Shown: one piece after another, positions 1 through 5,477 of the stretch
Layout: the number at the start of each line of letters is the position of its first letter
Position numbering within the stretch: the stretch's first letter is position 1
Assembly: GCA_934273135.1 (NCBI GenBank)
Contig: CAKQSU010000035.1
Location: 1-8,513, forward strand
Direction of reading: 5' to 3'
DNA from: an uncultured Clostridia bacterium
GTDB taxonomy: Bacteria; Bacillota; Clostridia; Christensenellales; Borkfalkiaceae
Length of the DNA stretch: 8,513 nt
The notes under the pieces: model-generated
The model's database searches: none
Told to the model about the DNA's origin: nothing
Seen by the model: only the letters and a program-made list of their open reading frames with translations
Translations under genes and position numbers: made by a program

Positions 1-110
1 ATCACGATGCGTTTTCCGTCCACAAAGGCTTCCGCCATAACGCCGGGGATGATGCCGACAGCCTCCAGCGCATCAGTGGGGACGGGGATCAGTTCAAAAT
101 CATATTTCAT
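1..110 (-). CDS. Hypothetical accessory protein, N-terminal part (cut by window edge)
   Basis: This is the first 36 codons of a gene that continues past the left edge. It begins at an ATG (110-108) preceded by AAAGGA nine bases upstream, and overlaps the end of the adenine methylase gene by 11 bp, so it is translationally coupled and in the same operon. The protein starts MKYDFELIPVPTDALEAVG and goes on with a segment ending VDGKRIV. The pattern of a short strand, a small helix (DALEAVGI) and a hydrophobic VDGKRIVI-like strand recalls the swapped-hairpin AbrB/MazE fold of small DNA-binding proteins in Clostridial mobile elements. That is a weak resemblance by eye and the fold should not be taken as assigned. 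The reading frame and start are well supported; the function is not. Confidence 0.7.
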   Translation of the reverse strand, partial: MKYDFELIPVPTDALEAVGIIPGVMAEAFVDGKRIV

Positions 111-951
111 GGTAGAGTATCCTTTCATTCAGAATTTCCTGCGAATCCAGCCGGTCAAACAGCGTGAGCTGCACGCAGGATCGGGCCAGCTCTGTGGTGT
201 CGTAGTTGGAGATCAGCAGCTCCGGGTACTGCTTTCCGTTTTCGTATCGCTGCGCAATGTTGGATAGTCGAGAGATGCCCTCGATCACAATGCCGGGGCG
301 GTCATACAGTGCCCGGATCTCAGGACAGTCGTTGTACGAGAGCAGAAACTTTCCCTTGATCCCCAGCAGTGTATCGGCAAGTCCGGCATGGTCAAAGCCG
401 TCTGTGGAAACCGCCTCGTAATACTGATCTGCGTTGTAATACGGCGGGTCGCAGTAGAAAAAGCTCTCCGGACGGTCATACTGCCGGATGAGCTTCACAC
501 AATCCTTGTTCTCAATGACGACCTTTTGCAGCCTGCCTGCCGCCGACTCGATCAGCGGAAAGTTGTTCCACATGGCATGGGGCTGGCTGCCGAAGGTCGA
601 GGTCCCGGCTGCATAGCTGTACCGGATCAGCGCATAGTAATAGGCGGCCCGGCGCACATCCGGGAGTACGGCTTGGGAATGCAGCATTCCTTTCATATAC
701 TCGAAGTCCAAGCGGGAATTGAGCATATACCGCAGCTCATCCCGTAGGGCCTCCGGCTGCTCCCGGACGCAGCGGTACAGGTTCACAAGATTGCCGTTGA
801 AGTCATCGAACACCTCAAAATCATTGCCGGGCGGCTTGTGGAACAGCACCCATCCGGCCCCGCCGAATACTTCGATATACCGTTTGTAGTTTCGTGGGAA
901 GCGGGCGAGTATCTCGTCCCGAAGGGCTTTCTTGCCGCCGACCCACGCCAT
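100..951 (-). CDS. DNA adenine methylase, D12 class (Dam-like N6-adenine methyltransferase)
   Basis: The protein transfers a methyl group from S-adenosylmethionine to the N6 of adenine in DNA. Counting from the ATG at 951 it has 283 residues, a normal length for D12-class enzymes. It opens with WVGGKK (3-8), the usual start of Dam/M.DpnII relatives. The SAM-binding motif I is FGGAG (29-33) and the catalytic motif IV is DPPYY (about 168-172), followed by the FDHAGLADTL helix typical of the family. Both key motifs are intact, so it is probably active. The open frame extends upstream to 1059, but that part has no family resemblance and a strong Shine-Dalgarno lies inside it, so I reject it. A likely older start four codons upstream of the ATG is now ATC (963-961, see separate entry). 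In conjugative elements such orphan methylases are thought to mark incoming DNA against host restriction. The target sequence cannot be read from the protein. Confidence 0.93.
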   Translation of the reverse strand: MAWVGGKKALRDEILARFPRNYKRYIEVFGGAGWVLFHKPPGNDFEVFDDFNGNLVNLYRCVREQPEALRDELRYMLNSRLDFEYMKGMLHSQAVLPDVRRAAYYYALIRYSYAAGTSTFGSQPHAMWNNFPLIESAAGRLQKVVIENKDCVKLIRQYDRPESFFYCDPPYYNADQYYEAVSTDGFDHAGLADTLLGIKGKFLLSYNDCPEIRALYDRPGIVIEGISRLSNIAQRYENGKQYPELLISNYDTTELARSCVQLTLFDRLDSQEILNERILYHEI

Positions 952-960
952 AAAGCTGTT

Positions 961-978
961 GATGAAATCACCTCCTTT
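961..978 (-). promoter_or_regulatory. Strong ribosome binding site facing an ATC codon
   Basis: AAAGGAGG (978-971) is a near-perfect Shine-Dalgarno. Seven bases further on, at the ideal spacing, the in-frame codon is ATC (963-961), followed by AAC AGC TTT and then ATG (951). From memory, related element-encoded methylases start MNSF-W-GGKK, which matches this register if ATC stands where ATG used to be. Translation must start either at a non-canonical ATC or at the ATG lying 19 bases from the ribosome binding site, which is too far for efficient initiation. Confidence 0.65.
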
Positions 979-1082
979 GTAGAGGCGTCTGCGCATACAA
1001 AGGTTCCGCAGAAAACAGAAAGAAGCCGTTTTCCATGTACGGAACATCCATACACGCAAAACGACCTCTTTGATTTAGACTT

Positions 1083-2132
1083 TTAGCAGAGCTTCATTTC
1101 CTCGGCCTCCTGCGGGGAGGTGTCAGAAAGGAAATCGGAGAAATTTTCTCTTTCACCGGAAAAGTTCGGACTTGTTTCTTCGTCAAGCGGGATATATTCG
1201 CTTTTTCCAAAGTCCAGCGGCTCTTTCAGAATCACAGAGCCACCATGGTTGACACCGACACTCGGTTCTACGGAGCAGAATTTGTCGCCGTCATCGCTGT
1301 GGCGCAGGTGGTAGCAATACAGCCCCTCCGGAATGTCTGCATCCGTCAGTCGGGCATTTGAGAACAGTGCTGTTTTACCGAGCAGCTCGATCTTCTCGTA
1401 TTCATCATCCTCCAGATTGACATAGTCTGTACCGGCTGCATTCAGAGCGAGTCCATAGTCCAGCGGTTCCAGCCCCATCAGCTCACAGCCGAGATCAATG
1501 GCCTCCCGCTCTGTTTCGGGAAACCATTCTTCGATTCGTACTCCGTTCTGATAGCGGTATCTGCCGCAGTTATGGCCGATGTCCTCATCGGCCCACTTGT
1601 GCTCGATCTCCACATTGGGGAACATCTCCGCCAGCTTTTCCATTACCGGGTGTGGAGCAGACCATGCCGTCAAGAAGTTCAGGGCGTCCCCATCCTGATA
1701 GTCTACTTTCGCCTCACCGTAGCCGTAGGAATTCCATTTAGTGCCCCAATGATGGTTACGCCACCCATACCATGTGGGTACTCCGTATAGGCGAATGTTG
1801 TTCCAAGCGGCTTTTCCAAGTTCCCATTCTTCTGGACGGATATCCGAGCGCTGCCGAAGGAAAGCGTCCTCACTTTTGTGAGGAATGTTCTCAAGATCGT
1901 CCTGATGGATCGTTCCGCCGAGGGTGTAGACCTCGATAAAATCCTGATAGGCTTTCAGGCCGGTACTCGTCTGGCTGCCTGCCTCGATATTCAGGCTCTC
2001 CGGCATGGGTATGATCTTATTAAAATCTACTGAGCCGATTCCAAGATCATCATACTGGATGGCCTCCAGCATGGCTCGGATCTGCTCAGGCTCTCCGTGC
2101 AGCGTCAGCACATTTGTTACATGGTTTGGCAC
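1083..2132 (-). CDS. Api92/YubB-like (DUF1281-type) protein with polyvalent-protein-type C-terminus
   Basis: The 349-residue protein begins MPNHVTNVLTLHGEPEQI, the signature opening of the ferredoxin-like Api92/YubB family found on plasmids, phages and conjugative elements. It continues with a tryptophan- and tyrosine-rich block (WYGWRNHHWGTKWNSYG, about 140-156) characteristic of that family. From about residue 230 a second region starts (LNAAGTDYVNLEDDEYEKIE) and runs to LDFGKSEYIPLDEE. It resembles the large-polyvalent-protein-associated domains (LPD28-like, from memory) often fused to mobile-element proteins. The tail is acidic and probably disordered. The start is GTG at 2132, eight bases after GGAGG (2145-2141), which overlaps the stop of the DUF4314 gene and suggests coupled translation. 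The family has no established biochemical activity; a role in handling single-stranded DNA or in conjugative transfer is only speculation. Confidence 0.82.
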   Translation of the reverse strand: MPNHVTNVLTLHGEPEQIRAMLEAIQYDDLGIGSVDFNKIIPMPESLNIEAGSQTSTGLKAYQDFIEVYTLGGTIHQDDLENIPHKSEDAFLRQRSDIRPEEWELGKAAWNNIRLYGVPTWYGWRNHHWGTKWNSYGYGEAKVDYQDGDALNFLTAWSAPHPVMEKLAEMFPNVEIEHKWADEDIGHNCGRYRYQNGVRIEEWFPETEREAIDLGCELMGLEPLDYGLALNAAGTDYVNLEDDEYEKIELLGKTALFSNARLTDADIPEGLYCYHLRHSDDGDKFCSVEPSVGVNHGGSVILKEPLDFGKSEYIPLDEETSPNFSGERENFSDFLSDTSPQEAEEMKLC

Positions 2133-2144
2133 ACATTCTTCCTC

Positions 2145-2423
2145 CTATTCCATTTTCATCTCAAAGCCCTGCGCTTCCTGTATCGTCTGTTCTTCCGCCA
2201 ACTCCGCCGCCGTGAGCTTGCGGAAAACATCTTCTTCAGGGATCAGGGCGAGGGACTGCCCGTTATCCCAATGCATCTGAAGCTGACCCATATCGTCCAC
2301 ATGGGTCACCGTGCCTCTCGTTCCGGAAGGAACCGGTGCATACGGGTCATCCATCCGGAGCATCTGCACCCGTGTTCCGGGTGGGTAGTGGGTCCTCATT
2401 CGTTCACGCAGTTGATCGTTCAT
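2145..2423 (-). CDS. DUF4314 domain protein
   Basis: This is a 92-residue protein in which residues 14-70 form a DUF4314 domain: PPGTRVQMLRMDDPYAPVPSG, then GTRGTVTHVDDMGQLQMHWDNG, then SLALIPEEDVFRKL. The GT-x-V/VDD-x-GQ/WDNG-S spacing is very characteristic and predicts a small SH3-like beta barrel. The family recurs in Clostridial integrative elements but has no assigned biochemical role. The start is an ATG with AAAGGAG just upstream, 15 bp after the previous gene's stop, and the stop overlaps the next gene's ribosome binding site. It is therefore a middle gene of the operon. The length is typical, including a short acidic/glutamine-rich tail (AAELAEEQTIQEAQ). Confidence 0.9.
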   Translation of the reverse strand: MNDQLRERMRTHYPPGTRVQMLRMDDPYAPVPSGTRGTVTHVDDMGQLQMHWDNGQSLALIPEEDVFRKLTAAELAEEQTIQEAQGFEMKME

Positions 2424-2438
2424 TGGTCGTGACTCCTT

Positions 2439-3296
2439 TCATTCCAGTTTCATTGTTTCGAGTTCGGGACCGGCAGACATCCGTTGGTGGAAGGCAGTTT
2501 CATTTTCCATGAAGTAGTCGCTGCCGCTGTTCCAGAAGGAAACATAGATCTCACCGTCGGCAGTACGGATAGGGCGCTGCTCCAGCCCCTCACCGAAGCC
2601 GTCTGCTGCCTGCCCGATCAGCTCGTCGATCCATTCCTGTTCTTCTGCCGGGGAAAGGACTTCCCGCAGCCCGGTACAGATCACACCGAACAGTTCTCCG
2701 TTGACCTCCTGCACATCCCAGACGGCAGAGACGATCTTGGCCTTAGCGGACTCGCTGCCGTCGAAGTAGTCGGCCATATCGTTCAGATCCTCGTTTTGCT
2801 CCTTTTGAAGCAGCTCCCGGATCGCTCGCTCATTGTCGAGCGCATGGCCGTTGTCCACCTCATACCAATCGCCGTATTCCTCGTCCGTCATACGGACCTG
2901 AAGCGGACAGTAGTAGTTGACGGTTACGGCGATCAGGTCCGCCGTCATTGCCTGAATGTCCGCCAGAACCGCCTGCGGCGAGTGATACTGTCCATAGACG
3001 ATGCTCTGCTCGATCTCATGCTGCACCTCCGGTCTGGCGTGTACCACAGCGTGAGCACATACATTGGCGTCCTCCAGCGAATGGGACGGTCGGAACAGTG
3101 CGGCGAGATTTTGCCCAATGTCCGCCTCGGAATAGAGCTTGACGGAGATCGGCTGATCTTCCTCATCCATGATCGGAATGTCCTTGGCCAGCCTGCGGAT
3201 ACCGATCTGCGACAGTTCATATTGCAGACTCAAGCGATCCATGGGCAGCTCCACAATGGCGGCCTGTTCGTTGTGCGAGATCACGGCTTTAAGCAT
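2439..3296 (-). CDS. Uncharacterised acidic element protein
   Basis: This 285-residue acidic protein has no signal peptide or membrane segment. I do not recognise a named family. Its middle and end look like a conserved mobile-element cargo protein: an N-terminal part with LSLQYELSQIGIRRLAKDIP, a His-rich stretch (ANVCAHAVVHA) around 76-86, and a C-terminal block QAADGFGEGLEQRPI followed by DGEIYVSFWNSG. The last block resembles a module I associate with antirestriction-type or hypothetical proteins of Firmicutes conjugative elements, without being able to confirm it. Translation starts at ATG 3296 with GGAGG six bases upstream, and overlaps the upstream gene by eight bases, a classic coupled arrangement. 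A 286-codon frame on the opposite strand is its shadow. Confidence 0.8.
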   Translation of the reverse strand: MLKAVISHNEQAAIVELPMDRLSLQYELSQIGIRRLAKDIPIMDEEDQPISVKLYSEADIGQNLAALFRPSHSLEDANVCAHAVVHARPEVQHEIEQSIVYGQYHSPQAVLADIQAMTADLIAVTVNYYCPLQVRMTDEEYGDWYEVDNGHALDNERAIRELLQKEQNEDLNDMADYFDGSESAKAKIVSAVWDVQEVNGELFGVICTGLREVLSPAEEQEWIDELIGQAADGFGEGLEQRPIRTADGEIYVSFWNSGSDYFMENETAFHQRMSAGPELETMKLE

Positions 3297-3978
3297 GGCG
3301 CACCTCCGTTTTCAGCACCGCCGCACCGAAGCGGGCTATTGTGACAGCCTGCACGATCAGGCGAAAGGCTCGATCTGAGATCACGCTGCTGTCGGCCAGC
3401 TCACACAGCGATATCTGCCGCTGGCCGGTCTGCAATTCCTTGACCGCTTTCCAAATAGCATAGCAGTCTGTGGACACATCGCCGAGGCGTACTGCCTGCA
3501 GATCGACTTCGCCACAGTTGGAAAAGTATCGCCTTGTCTTGGACCACAAGGTGTGGTCCGCAGTCAGAAGATACAGCACAGCAAGGCTGCGATGATCTGG
3601 CTTTCGCAGGTACAGTTTCTGTGCCTCGAAACGCTGTCTGTGCTGATCGGTTTGAAAAATCATAGGGGCATCATCCTTTCTGTCGTAGAGATGTGAAAGC
3701 CGTCTTTGAAACGGCGTATGTCGTGCGTCGGCAAATGCCGCATGAATGGCTTCATAAAAAGAGGCTGCGCCGCAGGTGAGTCTGACATTCAACACCGGGC
3801 AGACCTCCATGGAGCAGCCTTTCTTTTTTCTGTGGTAGAGGCAGAGCTTGCAATCGCAGTCCGATTTGCTGACTGGATACACCCTGCGAAGCCTGCCGCC
3901 GCCCCGTTGATTTCTGCCGGGTGGTCGCTTCATGATGGCCTCCATGCTGTTGAGGGATGGCTTGCTGGTGAAGTACAT
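3289..3978 (-). CDS. Cys-rich conserved element protein, first gene of the operon
   Basis: The 229-residue protein has a very basic N-terminus (KRPPGRNQRGGGRLRRVYPV). A cysteine cluster follows (CDCKLCLYHRKKKGCSMEVC, about 42-61, plus a Cys near 71) whose spacing suggests a zinc-binding or other metal-binding module next to a nucleic-acid-binding tail. The rest is mostly helical, with LAVLYLLTADHTLW around 128-141 and a C-terminal helix ending ITIARFGAAVL-like. Relatives occur as hypothetical proteins in Clostridial conjugative elements, by recollection only. I chose ATG 3978 because GGAG lies eight bases upstream; an internal ATG at 3933, itself preceded by GGAGG, would give a protein starting MKRPPGRN and is a real alternative. 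It heads the operon, downstream of two terminator-like hairpins. A direct role in gene regulation is inference from the Cys cluster and basic tail. Confidence 0.78.
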   Translation of the reverse strand: MYFTSKPSLNSMEAIMKRPPGRNQRGGGRLRRVYPVSKSDCDCKLCLYHRKKKGCSMEVCPVLNVRLTCGAASFYEAIHAAFADARHTPFQRRLSHLYDRKDDAPMIFQTDQHRQRFEAQKLYLRKPDHRSLAVLYLLTADHTLWSKTRRYFSNCGEVDLQAVRLGDVSTDCYAIWKAVKELQTGQRQISLCELADSSVISDRAFRLIVQAVTIARFGAAVLKTEVRHA

Positions 3979-4003
3979 TTTGATCGCTCCTTTTTCGTGA
4001 AAT

Positions 4004-4040
4004 AGAAAAAGCCCGAAGTCTTTTGCAAAACTTCGGGCTT
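4004..4040 (-). terminator. Perfect 11-bp hairpin with T-run upstream of the operon (terminator or attenuator)
   Basis: AAGCCCGAAGT (4009-4019) and ACTTCGGGCTT (4030-4040) pair perfectly around a 10-base loop. On the minus strand the stem runs into TTTTT, then CTATTT, the form of an intrinsic terminator. It lies only about 30 bases before the start codon at 3978, so it is in the 5' leader of the accessory operon if the promoter is upstream. Confidence 0.8.
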
Positions 4041-4049
4041 GGAAAATGC

Positions 4050-4081
4050 AAAACGGCGGACAAGTTTTGGCTTGTCCGCCG
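4050..4081 (-). terminator. Second perfect 11-bp hairpin in tandem
   Basis: CGGCGGACAAG (4054-4064) and CTTGTCCGCCG (4071-4081) form a perfect GC-rich stem with a six-base loop. On the minus strand it is followed by TTTTGCATTTT. TGCAAAAC occurs both beside this stem (4047-4054) and in the loop region of the next one (4024-4031), so the hairpins share an 8-bp direct repeat. Two terminators in series suggest insulation from the ssrA unit or an antitermination switch. Confidence 0.75.
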
Positions 4082-4185
4082 TCTGCGAATATTCAGTTGT
4101 ACGGGAGTTCGATACTGCACCCAAAGGGAAAACAGTGGTTTTACATCTTCAAATATGCATCTCGAAAACCCGGCATTTGGGCAGC
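4082..4185. other. Non-coding stretch between ssrA terminator and tandem hairpins
   Basis: I see no credible gene here. Frames reading through it are broken-up shadows. No promoter close to consensus is visible for the accessory operon. There is a loose inverted pair, CTGCACCCAAA against TTTGGGCAG. If an integrated element ends next to ssrA, its end would lie in or at the right edge of this stretch. Confidence 0.5.
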
Positions 4186-4212
4186 AAAAAACCCCGATAA
4201 AATCGGGGTTTT
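4186..4212 (-). terminator. ssrA intrinsic terminator
   Basis: ACCCCGAT (4191-4198) pairs with ATCGGGGT (4202-4209) around a three-base loop, extended by A/T pairs. On the minus strand the stem ends in a run of T. It begins about 30 bases after the tmRNA 3' end, as expected for the transcript's terminator. Being flanked by A and T runs, it could work in both directions. Confidence 0.88.
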
Positions 4213-4243
4213 CGCAGAACATATCTTTTTTATGTTCCTTTTA

Positions 4244-4592
4244 TGGTGGAGGCGAGGGGAATCGAACCCCTGTCCGAAAACCACTTGATACGACTTTCTT
4301 CGAGTGCAGCCGGTCTTTTGCGATTCCCCTCACGCGCCGCCGATCGGCAGGCTGCGCGCTGCGGTAGCCACTACGCCGTGACGATGGGGGTGGCACCCCG
4401 CCGTTCACGTTCACCGCTAAATGACGCCTTTATCCCGGCCGCGGTGCTCCGGGTAAAGACGGGCAGCCTAATTAGGCCGCCAACGCAACAGAAGTGTTGT
4501 CGTTTACTTTGAAGTTTGCCGCTTTTATAGCGGGTCGGCGCCGCTACTCGCTTACCGTATCTCACGATCCCCGTCGAAACCGTTACGCCCCC
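4244..4592 (-). ncRNA. ssrA: tmRNA (transfer-messenger RNA)
   Basis: tmRNA rescues ribosomes stalled on broken mRNA. It is charged with alanine, enters the A site with SmpB and then serves as a template for a degradation tag. The 5' end (4592) begins GGGGGCGTAACGG and continues TTTCGACGGGG, the hallmark 5' tRNA-like half. The 3' end (4244) reads GGGGTTCGATTCCCC followed by TCGCCTCCACCA, giving a T-arm and encoded CCA. The acceptor stem pairs GGGGGCG with CGCCTCC including one G-U pair. At 349 nt it is a normal one-piece bacterial tmRNA. A tag frame lies about 70 nt from the 5' end, followed by GC-rich pseudoknot-type inverted repeats. It has its own promoter and terminator. Confidence 0.97.
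4472..4519 (-). other. tmRNA tag-peptide reading frame
   Basis: Starting at GCA (4519) the frame reads ANFKVNDNTSVALAA and then TAA (4474-4472). The VALAA ending is the usual ClpXP-type degron. If the resume codon is the preceding GCG (4522) the tag has one more alanine. I prefer GCA, but the exact resume codon cannot be fixed by sequence alone. The tag (15-16 residues) is at the long end of the usual range. Confidence 0.85.
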
Positions 4593-4606
4593 ATAGGGAT
4601 GTCTAT

Positions 4607-4635
4607 ATTATACCCGTCCCGCGACGCATTGTCAA
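4607..4635 (-). promoter_or_regulatory. Consensus sigma-A promoter of ssrA
   Basis: On the minus strand TTGACA (4635-4630) and TATAAT (4612-4607) are separated by exactly 17 bp, a perfect match to the housekeeping consensus. Transcription should start near 4600, leaving about eight bases to be trimmed by RNase P to give the mature 5' end at 4592. This fits a very abundant RNA. Confidence 0.95.
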
Positions 4636-4685
4636 GCAGGAGGTCTGTCGGAAATGGGCGAACATGCAACGGCACGAACGCGCGA

Positions 4686-5333
4686 TCAATAAAGGCGTCC
4701 CTCGACCGGTTTGATCTTCTCGCCGGTCTTCAGTGCCTCTTTCACACATTCGACCACGCCTTCATCCGATGCGCCCATCATCAAGAAATGCGGCCAACCG
4801 CCAAAGCGTTGCGTATACGCCTCGATCGCTTCCTCACGTGTCATCGCTCCGTCGTCTCCTTTTTCATCAAAACGCGCTTTGGCTGTGGTCGACCGGACAT
4901 CCAGCCGGATCACCGTCACCGCCTCGGCCATGTGCCGATCGATCTGGGGCACCGTTCCGGTCAGCGTTTTCATCAGCAGAGCAAGCGCCCGACATTTTTC
5001 TTCCGGATCCGTCACGATCACGGCCCTGCCGCGGCACATGACGCTCTCGTACGCTGCGCCGCAGCGGCAGGGGACGTCCGCCGTGATCAGTGCACGCTCG
5101 CGGTCGATCTCGACGAATATGCGGTCATCCTTCCGCAGACAGTCTAGCTTATGCCCCTCGTTCGCGCAATGGACATAAAACGTGAGGTCCTCTCCGTCGA
5201 TCCGATAGCCGTAGTGCATCGGCACGACATACGGCGCGCCGTCGTCGTTCATCCCCAAATGCAGGACCCTTGCCTCGGCAATGATCTGCTCGATCATGCG
5301 GATATCGGCGATCTCGCGGTCTTTTCTGCGCAT
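4686..5333 (-). CDS. Pyridoxamine 5'-phosphate oxidase family protein (NimA-like flavoprotein)
   Basis: The 215-residue protein starts MRRKDREIADIRMIEQII, then ARVLHLGMNDDGAPYVVPMHYGY, FYVHCANEGHKLDCL and VFVEID-like strands. This is the split-barrel flavin-binding fold of the putative PNPOx family that includes the 5-nitroimidazole reductase NimA. The PYVVPMHYGY and H-A-x-EGHK blocks are the family's usual FMN-contacting region. Residues 1-150 make the barrel, and the last 60 (GAMTREEAIEAYTQRFGGWPHFLMMG) form a helical extension seen in some relatives. Family members are mostly cytoplasmic oxidoreductases of unknown substrate, so nitroimidazole resistance should not be assumed. The start ATG 5333 has AAAGGAG about nine bases upstream. 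It lies between ssrA and the left end of the CRISPR array, with no clear promoter of its own. Confidence 0.88.
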   Translation of the reverse strand: MRRKDREIADIRMIEQIIAEARVLHLGMNDDGAPYVVPMHYGYRIDGEDLTFYVHCANEGHKLDCLRKDDRIFVEIDRERALITADVPCRCGAAYESVMCRGRAVIVTDPEEKCRALALLMKTLTGTVPQIDRHMAEAVTVIRLDVRSTTAKARFDEKGDDGAMTREEAIEAYTQRFGGWPHFLMMGASDEGVVECVKEALKTGEKIKPVEGRLY

Positions 5334-5387
5334 CGATCCTCTCTCCTTTCAATAATGGAGTGCTTTTTTGTCACGATTTGACCAGAC

Positions 5388-5477
5388 GGGCGGCCCCCGC
5401 GCGTGCGGGGAATAGTCGCTCCGGGGCGCTGCGATGATATACGCCCCCGGGGCGGCCCCCGCGCGTGCGGGGAATAG
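5388..5477 (-). repeat. Two degenerate trailer-end repeats of array A
   Basis: The repeats at 5388-5415 and 5450-5477 both read GGGCGG where others read GGATCA, changing the crRNA handle. The spacers following them on the plus strand also both begin TCGCTC. These are the leader-distal, oldest units if the array is transcribed on the minus strand. Confidence 0.85.

Noticed and set aside
952..1059. Upstream extension of the adenine methylase frame
   Set aside because: The residues (MFRTWKTASFCFLRNL and on) do not resemble the family, and the strong Shine-Dalgarno lies inside this extension.
2484..3344. A 286-codon plus-strand frame opposite the acidic protein gene
   Set aside because: It has no good ribosome binding site and an unnatural composition. 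The minus-strand frame has coupled starts and stops and fits the operon.
4244..4270. A tRNA gene at the TGGTGGAGGCG...TTCGAA-like sequence
   Set aside because: There is a T-arm and CCA but no anticodon or D arm next to it. The partner half is 300 bp away, as in tmRNA.
4023..4512. Plus-strand frames across the tmRNA and hairpins
   Set aside because: They overlap a confidently identified structural RNA and its terminators. Phrases such as RGESNPCPKTT or ARGIEPLSENH are typical spurious translations of tRNA-like 3' ends.
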